NCBI GenBank assembly: GCA_014380965.1
Contig: JACMIV010000373.1
Coordinates: 1-5,861, forward strand
Length of the DNA: 5,861 nt
Direction of reading: 5' to 3'
Source of the DNA: Rhizobiaceae bacterium
GTDB taxonomy: Bacteria > Pseudomonadota > Alphaproteobacteria > Rhizobiales > Rhizobiaceae
The translations under genes and the position numbers were made by a program. This document shows, piece after piece, positions 1-4,906 of the stretch (position 1 is its first letter; each line of letters opens with the position of its first letter). The notes under the pieces are model-generated. The model ran no database searches, had not been told where the DNA came from, and worked only from the letters and a program-made list of their open reading frames with translations.

Positions 1-477
1 CGAGACGGAGTGGAAGCCGCGGATCGCCGACTCCGAATCGACGCCACCACCGAGCCAGGGCGCCCGGTCGTCGTCCACCGTCTCGACCAGCGCGAAGCTC
101 TCGCCGTCCGGGCCCGCGAAGACGAGCCGCTCGTCGCCGAAGCGCGCGTCGCGCGACATCTGGCCGACCTCGTGGGAGGCAAGGCGTGTCTCCCACGATT
201 TCAGGGCGCCCTTCGGCACGGAAAAGGCGGTCGTCCCGACCTCGCCGGCGCCGGCAAAAGCCTTGCCCATGTTCGGAAACGGAAAGTAGGTCATCACCGA
301 GCCCGGCGTGCCGATCTCGTCGCCGTAGTAGAGATGGTAGACGTCGGGCGCGTCGAAGTTCACCGTCTTCTTCACCCGGCGCAGACCGAGCGTCTGCGTG
401 AAGAAGGCGTTGTTCTCCCTGGCGTCCGCCGCCATCGAGGTAACGTGGTGGAGACCCTTGATCTGGTCGAGCATCAT
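1..477 (-). CDS. VOC-family (glyoxalase-fold) ring-cleaving dioxygenase-like protein, N-terminal part
   Basis: The minus frame stays open from the ATG at 477 to the left edge, giving 159 residues; the stop lies outside the window. The protein opens MMLDQIKGLHHVTSM, the usual start of the two-module VOC proteins annotated as ring-cleaving dioxygenases (MhqO/MhqA/LinE-like). His11 of the HHVT motif is the expected first metal ligand. The first module runs to about residue 125 and includes a GPDGESFALVE strand, where the Glu is the usual ligand position. A second module begins near residue 151 (AIRGFHSVS) with another candidate metal His at 156. The family uses Fe(II) or another divalent metal in the cytoplasm, often on hydroquinones or catechols; the substrate here cannot be told. 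An AAGGA ribosome site (483-487) lies 5 nt before the ATG at 477 and 8 nt before a second in-frame ATG at 474, so either may be used. The upstream gene ends in its own terminator, so this gene probably has its own promoter. Confidence 0.88.
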   Translation of the reverse strand, partial: MMLDQIKGLHHVTSMAADARENNAFFTQTLGLRRVKKTVNFDAPDVYHLYYGDEIGTPGSVMTYFPFPNMGKAFAGAGEVGTTAFSVPKGALKSWETRLASHEVGQMSRDARFGDERLVFAGPDGESFALVETVDDDRAPWLGGGVDSESAIRGFHSVS

Positions 478-542
478 GACGGTCCTTCGATTGCCTGCGG
501 TCGGCCCATCATGTGGCGAGACGCAGCCCTATCGGAAGTCGC

Positions 543-576
543 GTCAGCGTCGTCTGACCGTCAACGCTTCATTGAC
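543..576. promoter_or_regulatory. Two adjacent inverted repeats upstream of the VOC gene (possible operator)
   Basis: GTCAG-N6-CTGAC (543-547/554-558) is followed one base later by GTCAA-N7-TTGAC (560-564/572-576), so four GTCA/TGAC half sites sit within 34 bp. GTCAGCG recurs at 591-597. The block is 66-99 bp upstream of the VOC start, and the minus strand of 559-564 reads TTGACG, a good -35 element, although no clear -10 follows at 17 bp. VOC ring-cleaving dioxygenase genes are often controlled by MarR- or TetR-type repressors that bind such palindromes. The regulator and its function are inferred. Confidence 0.35.
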
Positions 577-627
577 AGTCGAGCGGTGATGTCAGCGATC
601 TGGTGGCAGTCCGATGAACGACGAATG

Positions 628-660
628 AAAACGGCCGCCGAAGCGAACTCCGGCGACCGT
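628..660 (-). terminator. Rho-independent terminator of the SH3b gene
   Basis: Read on the minus strand, a 12-bp stem (660-649 with 642-631, including two G-U pairs) closes a six-base GTTCGC loop. Its 3' arm ends in a TTTT run (631-628). It lies 33 nt past the stop codon of the SH3b gene, which is normal terminator spacing. It separates that gene from the VOC gene downstream. Confidence 0.8.
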
Positions 661-693
661 ATCGGATCATGACAACAACAGGACGACCCGTCG

Positions 694-1578
694 TCAGTTG
701 CGGCGATCGATCAGCTCGCGCCGTTCGCCCTGGACGTCGCGGCGTTCCCCGCGCACGTCCCGCCGCTCTTCGCGCACGTCCCGCCGCTCTTCGCGAACAT
801 CGCGGCGCGCATCGCGAACGTCGCCGCGCTCCTCACGTACCTCCCGGCGTTCGTACTTGAGGTTGCCGCCTTCTCGGCGAGCATCGCGGAGATCGCGTCG
901 GGCATCGCGAAGGTCGCCACGCTCCTCCCGCCGCTCGCGCACCGCTTCGCCGAGTTCGCGCCGCTCCTCGCGGACATCGCGGCGTTCCTCGCGCACGTCG
1001 CGTCGGCCGTCCCGTCGGTCGTCTCGGAACTCGCGGCGGTCATCTCTGAAGTCGCGACGATCATCCCTGAACTCGCGCCGGTCGTCCCGTCGGTCGTCGC
1101 GCCGGTCCTCGATGATGTCGCGGCGAACCTCGCGCCGGAAATCGCGGCGGTCTTCGCGTCTGTCCTCCCGGCGGTCGAGGTACCGGTCCCGATACCAAGA
1201 ACTGCCGGTGTAGTAACGCCGATGATAGTCGTAAGGGTCGAAGCCGAGCACGGGAACGCCGACCGAGATTCCGACGGTCGAGATCGGCTGCCGGTTGTAG
1301 CGGGCGCCGAGATAGGAGAGGTAACTGCCCGAGACCCAGCCGCGTCCGCCGTCCCAATCGACGTCGCACCAGTTGTAGCCGGAAAGGCAGCCGTAGACCG
1401 TGATGACGTCGCCGGCAGGGATCGTCCCGTAGCGCTGGTAGGCGGCACTGGGTCCGGTCCGCACGTTGAGATCCGTCGTGACGACGGCGCTGGTGGCTGC
1501 AGCGGCGATGCCGGGCAGGAGAAGACCCGCCGCGAGGGCGAGCGACGTGATGCTGATGTGTGAGATGCTCTTGAACAT
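694..1578 (-). CDS. Exported SH3b-domain protein with long Arg/Asp/Glu heptad-repeat tail
   Basis: A 294-residue protein. Residues 1-28 form a signal peptide (MFKS, hydrophobic core TSLALAAGLLLPGIAAAA, Ala-X-Ala cleavage near 26-28), so it should reach the periplasm or outside. Residues 29-90 are a bacterial SH3 domain: DLNVRTGPS, then a GWVSGSYL-type end, with two cysteines (64 and 71) that could pair. Residues 91-129 are a Gly/Tyr-rich linker. Residues 130-294 are almost only Arg, Asp and Glu in seven-residue units of the RRDVREE type, with one hydrophobic residue per unit. SH3b domains often bind peptidoglycan or peptides; the ligand here is unknown. The start was chosen because AAGGA (1587-1591) lies 8 nt upstream and the signal peptide begins there. 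A longer frame opening at 1650 lacks support. The gene has its own terminator. Similar SH3b proteins with basic tails are common hypotheticals in rhizobia; no specific name is justified. Confidence 0.88.
   Translation of the reverse strand: MFKSISHISITSLALAAGLLLPGIAAAATSAVVTTDLNVRTGPSAAYQRYGTIPAGDVITVYGCLSGYNWCDVDWDGGRGWVSGSYLSYLGARYNRQPISTVGISVGVPVLGFDPYDYHRRYYTGSSWYRDRYLDRREDRREDRRDFRREVRRDIIEDRRDDRRDDRREFRDDRRDFRDDRREFRDDRRDGRRDVREERRDVREERRELGEAVRERREERGDLRDARRDLRDARREGGNLKYERREVREERGDVRDARRDVREERRDVREERRDVRGERRDVQGERRELIDRRN
740..1175 (-). repeat. Degenerate 21-bp tandem repeats coding for the heptad tail
   Basis: The tail of the SH3b gene is built from 21-bp units that encode seven residues. 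Two copies are exact (751-771 and 772-792). Others, such as the run around 1015-1100 coding for DDRREFR-type units, differ mainly at synonymous or D/E-swapping positions. The block is interrupted near 858-880 by a unit coding GGNLKYE, where the heptad phase shifts. Repeat number is likely to vary between strains. Limits are approximate. Confidence 0.75.
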
Positions 1579-1636
1579 CGTGCCTGTCCTTCGGAAACGT
1601 CGGGTGCGGCCAGCAGCAGCCGCGGTCGAGGTGCCC

Positions 1637-1662
1637 AACTCCGGAAGCACACATAGCGTTCC
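1637..1662 (-). promoter_or_regulatory. Candidate EcfG-type (general stress sigma factor) promoter of the SH3b gene
   Basis: On the minus strand GGAAC (1662-1658) is followed after 17 bases by AGTT (1640-1637). The alphaproteobacterial EcfG/RpoE2 consensus is GGAAC, 16-17 bases, CGTT, so there is one mismatch. The predicted start near 1630 would leave about 50 nt of leader before the ATG at 1578. No convincing housekeeping promoter was found here. Confidence 0.4.
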
Positions 1663-1711
1663 GCATCTGAACCGGCCGTGAACGTCCGCTTTCGGCGCCG
1701 TTCAGACGATC

Positions 1712-1728
1712 CGCCGCGCTTCGCGGCG
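1712..1728. other. GC-rich hairpin in the divergent intergenic region
   Basis: CGCCGCG and CGCGGCG form a perfect 7-bp stem around a three-base CTT loop. No T-run follows on either strand, so it is not a terminator by itself. It sits 9 bp before the T-tailed hairpin at 1738-1760, and the two may form part of the same leader or small RNA. Confidence 0.4.
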
Positions 1729-1737
1729 CAAAAGAAG

Positions 1738-1760
1738 AAGCGCACGGCTTGCGCTTTTTT
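1738..1760 (+). terminator. Intrinsic-terminator-like hairpin between divergent genes
   Basis: AAGCGCA (1738-1744) pairs perfectly with TGCGCTT (1750-1756) around a CGGCT loop, and the T-run spans 1755-1760. On the plus strand it has the form of a rho-independent terminator, but no plus-strand gene lies upstream. It is 59 bp before the PPK2 start. It could end a small RNA, act as an attenuator in the PPK2 leader, or block read-through antisense to the SH3b gene. Confidence 0.5.
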
Positions 1761-1818
1761 CGAACTGGATCAGAGTGGGGTCGACAGTGGAAGACCGACG
1801 ATTCGAACGGACACCGTG

Positions 1819-2646
1819 ATGGCGAAGACCAAGAAGACGGAGAAGCGGCCCGGCGAGGGGCTTGGCACGCTCGATATGACGGCGCGCATGGAGAACAGCG
1901 AATACGAGAAGCGTCTCCCAGCTCTCCAGACGACGCTGGTTCAGATTCAGCAGGCCTATTTCGGCTCCGACAGGAGCGCGGTCGTCGTCTTCGAGGGCTG
2001 GGACGCTGCGGGCAAGGGCGGTGCCATCCGCCGCATGTCGAGCGTGCTCGATCCGCGCGGCTTCAAGGTCTGGCCGATCGCCGCCCCGTCGCCGGAGGAC
2101 TTGAAGCGTCATTATCTCGCGCGCTTCTGGGAGAAACTTCCCGGCACCGGTGGCATCGCCGTCTTCGATCGCTCCTGGTACGGCCGGGTGCTTGTCGAAC
2201 GCGTCGAGGGCTTCGCCACGAAGACGGAATGGCGCAGGGCCTATGACGAGATCGAGGGCTTCGAGAAGACGCTTGTCGATGCCGGCACTCGAATCGTCAA
2301 GATCTTCCTCGCCGTCAGCCGGGAGGAGCAGCGGAAACGTTTCCTCGCACGCTTGGATGATCCCTCGAAGCGCTGGAAGCTCAGCGTGGAAGACTTCCGG
2401 AATCGCGACCGATGGGAGGCCTATGTCGAGGCGGCGGACGAGATGCTGGACAAGACGTCCGCACCCGGGGCCCCGTGGCACGCCATTGCGTCCAATGACA
2501 AGCGATTCGCCCGCATCGCAGCCCTTCAGGCGATCTGTGACCACTTGTCCGAGGGGGTGGACCTGACGCCACGACCGCTCGATCCCGCGGTAGCAAGAGC
2601 GGCTGAGGACCTGAAGAGGGCATTGGCGAAAGGCGAGTTGGCTTGA
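1819..2646 (+). CDS. ppk2: PPK2-family polyphosphate kinase / nucleotide phosphotransferase
   Basis: A 275-residue single-domain PPK2 protein. It uses inorganic polyphosphate to phosphorylate nucleotides (AMP, ADP or GDP according to class) in the cytoplasm. Walker A is GWDAAGKGG at residues 60-68. Walker B is FDRSWYGRVLVERVEGF at 116-132. The Arg-rich lid, SREEQRKRFLARLDDPSKRWK, spans 167-187, and RDRWEAY follows. The segment from KVWPIAAPSPEDLKRHYLARFW to the Walker B motif resembles polyphosphate:AMP phosphotransferase (class II/III) sequences more than the class I rhizobial PPK2. The class is therefore uncertain. The start at 1819 is chosen because residues beyond it match the family's charged N-terminus and a weak CGGA (1807-1810) sits 8 nt before it. 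In-frame sequence up to 1678 crosses the terminator-like hairpin and looks non-coding. The gene is divergent from the SH3b gene and stands alone; no clear T-tailed terminator follows the stop. Confidence 0.95.
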   Translation: MAKTKKTEKRPGEGLGTLDMTARMENSEYEKRLPALQTTLVQIQQAYFGSDRSAVVVFEGWDAAGKGGAIRRMSSVLDPRGFKVWPIAAPSPEDLKRHYLARFWEKLPGTGGIAVFDRSWYGRVLVERVEGFATKTEWRRAYDEIEGFEKTLVDAGTRIVKIFLAVSREEQRKRFLARLDDPSKRWKLSVEDFRNRDRWEAYVEAADEMLDKTSAPGAPWHAIASNDKRFARIAALQAICDHLSEGVDLTPRPLDPAVARAAEDLKRALAKGELA

Positions 2647-2671
2647 ATCTCCTTTTGAGGGACCTGCGTCG

Positions 2672-2689
2672 ATGTTTCACGTGAAACAT
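2672..2689. promoter_or_regulatory. parS: Chromosomal parS site (ParB-binding centromere)
   Basis: ATGTTTCACGTGAAACAT is a perfect 18-bp palindrome whose 16-bp core (2673-2688) equals the canonical bacterial chromosomal parS sequence TGTTTCACGTGAAACA. ParB loads there as a CTP-dependent clamp, spreads on flanking DNA and works with ParA and SMC in origin segregation. It lies in an intergenic gap 26 bp after the PPK2 stop. Such sites normally cluster near the replication origin. A plasmid or chromid origin region is also possible, although those often use different sequences. Confidence 0.88.
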
Positions 2690-2693
2690 TCAC

Positions 2694-2708
2694 TGTCGCC
2701 AAGCGACA
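2694..2708. repeat. Short inverted repeat next to parS
   Basis: TGTCGC-CAA-GCGACA is a perfect 6-bp inverted repeat with a three-base spacer, starting 5 bp after the parS palindrome. It could form an RNA hairpin at the 3' end of the PPK2 transcript, but there is no T-run, so a terminator call is weak. Its role is unknown. Confidence 0.35.
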
Positions 2709-2772
2709 AAGGGTGTGGCGCGGTTGCCGCTCGCCTGCGAAAAGACCGCCATTCGGCTTGAGCGGGAAAGAT

Positions 2773-2802
2773 TTGGACGCCGAACGGAAACCGTGCTAGG
2801 AA
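2773..2802 (+). promoter_or_regulatory. Probable housekeeping promoter of the cold-shock gene
   Basis: TTGGAC (2773-2778) matches the -35 consensus at five of six positions. CTAGGA (2796-2801, 17-bp spacer) or TAGGAA (2797-2802, 18 bp) is a weak but alphaproteobacteria-like -10. The predicted start at about 2808-2810 coincides with the first base of a structured leader. TTGAGC at 2758-2763 is an alternative -35 with no suitable -10. Confidence 0.42.
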
Positions 2803-2809
2803 CAATCCC

Positions 2810-2884
2810 GGAATGGATTGCCCGTCGTCGCGGGTGCGCGGACGCACGGAGCCATTCCTTCTTTATTTCGATAGGATCGAGTAC
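2810..2884 (+). promoter_or_regulatory. Structured 5' leader of the cold-shock gene (possible RNA thermoswitch)
   Basis: GGAATGG (2810-2816) pairs with CCATTCC (2852-2858). Between them lie two smaller stems, CCCG/CGGG (2821-2824/2831-2834) and GTGCG/CGCAC (2834-2838/2843-2847), which compete for G2834. A pyrimidine/A-rich single strand (TTCTTTATTT) follows. Then comes a small hairpin, TCGAT-AGG-ATCGA (2868-2880), that holds the Shine-Dalgarno AGGA (2873-2876) in its loop and first stem pair. Leaders of cold-shock genes are known to be temperature-responsive; that this one is so is inferred. Confidence 0.42.
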
Positions 2885-3097
2885 ATGGCCCAGACTGGCA
2901 CAGTGAAGTTCTTCAACGCGGACAAGGGCTTCGGCTTCATCTCCCCCGACAGCGGCGGCAGTGACGTCTTCGTCCACATCTCCGACGTCGAGCGTTCGGG
3001 CCTGTCCCGCCTGTCCGACAACCAGAAGGTGACCTTCGATTCCGAGCCGGATCCGCGCGGCAAGGGCCCGAAGGCCGTCAACATCCAGGCGGCCTAA
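2885..3097 (+). CDS. cspA: Cold-shock protein (CspA family, single CSD)
   Basis: A 70-residue protein, the normal length for a one-domain CspA. It is a five-strand OB-fold RNA and single-stranded-DNA chaperone that melts RNA structure in the cytoplasm, in cold shock or in stationary phase and growth. RNP1 is KGFGFI (residues 14-19) and RNP2 is VFVHI (28-32); the VKFFN start of the domain is at 7-11. The aromatic binding face (Phe9, Phe16, Phe18, Phe29, His31) is intact. The start at 2885 has AGGA (2873-2876) 8 nt upstream; an in-frame ATG at 2813 falls in the leader and is rejected. The gene has its own promoter and terminator, so it is monocistronic. Alphaproteobacteria carry several csp paralogues, so the symbol denotes the family, not a specific orthologue. 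Confidence 0.96.
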   Translation: MAQTGTVKFFNADKGFGFISPDSGGSDVFVHISDVERSGLSRLSDNQKVTFDSEPDPRGKGPKAVNIQAA

Positions 3098-3124
3098 GCC
3101 TCCTAGAGATGTGACGATAGGATC

Positions 3125-3148
3125 GGCCCCGCTTCGGCGGGGCCTTTT
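3125..3148 (+). terminator. Rho-independent terminator of the cold-shock gene
   Basis: GGCCCCGC (3125-3132), TTCG tetraloop, GCGGGGCC (3137-3144), then TTTT. The 8-bp GC stem is perfect and the UUCG loop is extra stable. It begins 28 nt after the stop codon. It has no T-run on the minus strand, so it would not end the convergent chemoreceptor transcript well. Confidence 0.92.
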
Positions 3149-3268
3149 CGTTTCAGGGGCAGGAATTCTGACCCGACGCCATCGGCGACCGCGCCTGATC
3201 GACTGGCTGCAAAGCGTCCTGAAACGCTCCTCGACCTGCCGCAGGCCGCGGCCTCTTCGGTCCGACCG

Positions 3269-4693
3269 TCAGGCCGCCCGGCTCCACGCAGCATTGGAAG
3301 CCCCTCGGCCCGCATCGGCGCCGTGGTGAGTCGGACCGCCGTCGATGAGGAAACGTTCGACGATCTTGCCGAGGTGGTGGGCGTCGTCGGCGAGCGCCTG
3401 GACGGCGGCCGTCGTCTCTTCGACGAGGGCAGCGTTCTGCTGGGTCGCCTTGTCCATCTGGTCGGCGGCGCTCGCCACGCTTCGAAGGCTCGTCGCCTGC
3501 TCCTTGGCCGAGGCGGCGATCTTGGCGATCACCCCGGTCATGGTCGAGACCTCTTCGACGATCTCCTCGAGGCTGCGCCCGGACGCCGTCACCAGATCGA
3601 CGCCGGTCTTGACCTCGTCGCCGGAAGCCGAGATGAGGCTCTTGATCTCCTTGGCGGCTTCCGCCGAGCGCTGGGCGAGCGCGCGCACTTCCTGGGCGAC
3701 GACGGCAAAGCCCCGTCCCGCCTCGCCCGCCCGCGCAGCTTCCACGCCCGCGTTCAAAGCGAGGAGATTGGTCTGGAAGGCGATCTCGTCGATGACGCCG
3801 ATGATCTGGCTGATCTTCTGCGAGGAGGCCTCGATCCGGCTCATCGCCTCGACCGCCTGGGCGACGATCTGACCGCCCTTCTCGGCCTTTGCCCGCGCCG
3901 CGGTGGCGACCTTCTGGGCGTTGGCCGAGCTTTCGGCGGTCTGGTTGACGGCACCCGTCACCTCCCCGAGCGCGGCAACCGTCTCTTCCAGCGACGCGGC
4001 CTGCTGCTCGGTGCGCTGCGCCAGATCATTCGAGGAATCGGCGATGTTGTTGGTCGCACTCGCGACGTTCTCGACGGTGGACGCGACATCGGCGAACGCG
4101 TCGGACAGAGCGCCGATCGCGGTGTCGAAATCCGTTCCAATGCGGGTGAAGGTTGCGGGAAGCGTGCCGCTCAGGCGGGCTCGGAGATCGCCCTTGGCGA
4201 CGCGGCTGAGCGCCGTCGCGAGGGTTTCCATGGCGTCCGTCTGTTCGCCGGCCGCGATCGCCTTCGCAGCTTCCGCCTTTGCGCCCTCTTCGCGCATCTG
4301 GACCATGATGGTAAGGTCGACGAGGAATGTCACATAGGCCGGCTTGCCGTTGATCTCGGTCGCCATGATCGTCACGAAGCCGGGGAAGGTCGAGCCGTCG
4401 AGACGCTTGGTCACCCATTCGAAACGGGTGCAGCCGTCCTTCGCGGCGAACTCGATGACTTCGCGGGCGCGCTTGTCGCTGCGGCTGCCGTCGGGCTGGA
4501 GTTCCGGCGAAAGCGCGGAGGGCGTCATGCCGACGATCGCCTCGCGGCTGCCCCGCAGCATCGATTCCGTCGCGGGATTGCAGTCCATGATCACGCCGTC
4601 CTGCAGGACGTAATATCCATCGGGAGAGATCTGGATGACCGCGTCGGCGAACTGTTCGCGGTAGGTCCGCTTCTTCTGGAATGATTTGAACAC
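3269..4693 (-). CDS. Cytoplasmic PAS-HAMP methyl-accepting chemotaxis protein
   Basis: A 474-residue soluble chemoreceptor. A PAS domain spans about residues 16-126 ([24 protein letters not shown], then [17 protein letters not shown]). A HAMP-like linker follows (about 154-200, ending AKGDLRARL and a second helix). The signalling coiled coil covers about 205-450, with the kinase-control tip at 303-335 ([22 protein letters not shown], then [12 protein letters not shown]). Methylation-type sites are ASLEET (233-238) and ALVEETT (422-428). There is no transmembrane segment, so it should sense an internal or membrane-permeant signal, perhaps redox or energy state, and act on CheA through CheW. 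No CheR/CheB-docking pentapeptide ends the protein. Start: GTG at 4693 has a strong GGAGG (4704-4708) 10 nt upstream and gives MFKSFQKK, typical of rhizobial receptors. An ATG at 4714 is the alternative. It is convergent with the cold-shock gene; no che genes are adjacent. Confidence 0.93.
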   Translation of the reverse strand: MFKSFQKKRTYREQFADAVIQISPDGYYVLQDGVIMDCNPATESMLRGSREAIVGMTPSALSPELQPDGSRSDKRAREVIEFAAKDGCTRFEWVTKRLDGSTFPGFVTIMATEINGKPAYVTFLVDLTIMVQMREEGAKAEAAKAIAAGEQTDAMETLATALSRVAKGDLRARLSGTLPATFTRIGTDFDTAIGALSDAFADVASTVENVASATNNIADSSNDLAQRTEQQAASLEETVAALGEVTGAVNQTAESSANAQKVATAARAKAEKGGQIVAQAVEAMSRIEASSQKISQIIGVIDEIAFQTNLLALNAGVEAARAGEAGRGFAVVAQEVRALAQRSAEAAKEIKSLISASGDEVKTGVDLVTASGRSLEEIVEEVSTMTGVIAKIAASAKEQATSLRSVASAADQMDKATQQNAALVEETTAAVQALADDAHHLGKIVERFLIDGGPTHHGADAGRGASNAAWSRAA

Positions 4694-4906
4694 GAGCGCT
4701 ATGCCTCCCCGCATGAACCTCGAACATAGCGCGACGTACTGAACAAACCGTTGCGCACGCCATTGGGGAAACGAGGTGCACCTTTTTGGCGTGCGGCCAC
4801 TATCCGCTTCCAACCTCTCGCAAATCTGACCTACGCTTTTTCGGTCGGTCCCAGTGAAGGGGCCGGGAGGCCGGCAAGGAGCACGCCCGCGCCGAGCAAG
4901 GCACCC
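4694..4906 (-). other. Intergenic region between the Mo-subunit gene and the chemoreceptor gene
   Basis: This 213-bp gap holds the inverted repeat described at 4754-4795 and the Shine-Dalgarno of the chemoreceptor. A weak GC hairpin (GCCGG/CCGGC, 4862-4875) has no T-run. In the minus +1 frame after the Mo-subunit stop, a short hydrophobic stretch ([18 protein letters not shown]) runs to a TAG at 4831-4833. It resembles a signal peptide but has no clear start. No other gene was seen. Confidence 0.5.
4754..4795. repeat. 9-bp inverted repeat enclosing a 10-bp palindrome, upstream of the chemoreceptor
   Basis: CGCACGCCA (4754-4762) and TGGCGTGCG (4787-4795) are perfect inverted copies 24 bp apart. 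Inside lies the palindrome AGGTGCACCT (4774-4783). The block is 61-102 bp upstream of the GTG start of the chemoreceptor gene and could be an operator or a leader hairpin. No matching promoter was identified with confidence. Confidence 0.35.

Noticed and set aside
572..600. TTGACA as a plus-strand promoter
   Set aside because: It is a perfect -35, but no -10 follows at 16-18 bp and no plus-strand gene lies downstream.
698..1213. Plus-strand frame coding an Arg/Ser-rich (SRR-repeat) protein
   Set aside because: It is the exact antisense of the heptad tail; the SH3b protein on the minus strand has a signal peptide, domain and ribosome site, so the RS-like pattern is a by-product of the repeat.
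2381..2689. Minus-strand frame starting MFHVKH
   Set aside because: The start comes from the parS palindrome and the body lies antisense to the PPK2 gene.
2799..2824. GGAAC as an EcfG -35 before the cold-shock gene
   Set aside because: No GTT at the required 16-17 base spacing; the TTGGAC element fits better.
3213..3228. AGCGT/ACGCT hairpin after the chemoreceptor stop
   Set aside because: Only 5 bp of stem and three T residues on the minus strand; too weak to call a terminator.
3243..3254. 12-bp palindrome AGGCCGCGGCCT
   Set aside because: Pure GC-rich palindrome without a loop or conserved context; likely chance at this base composition.
3323..4684. 453-codon plus-strand open frame
   Set aside because: It is antisense to the clear chemoreceptor gene, in a high-GC region where such shadows are common, and shows no domain.
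4862..4875. GCCGG/CCGGC hairpin as terminator of the Mo-subunit gene
   Set aside because: The stem is only 5 bp and no T-run follows.
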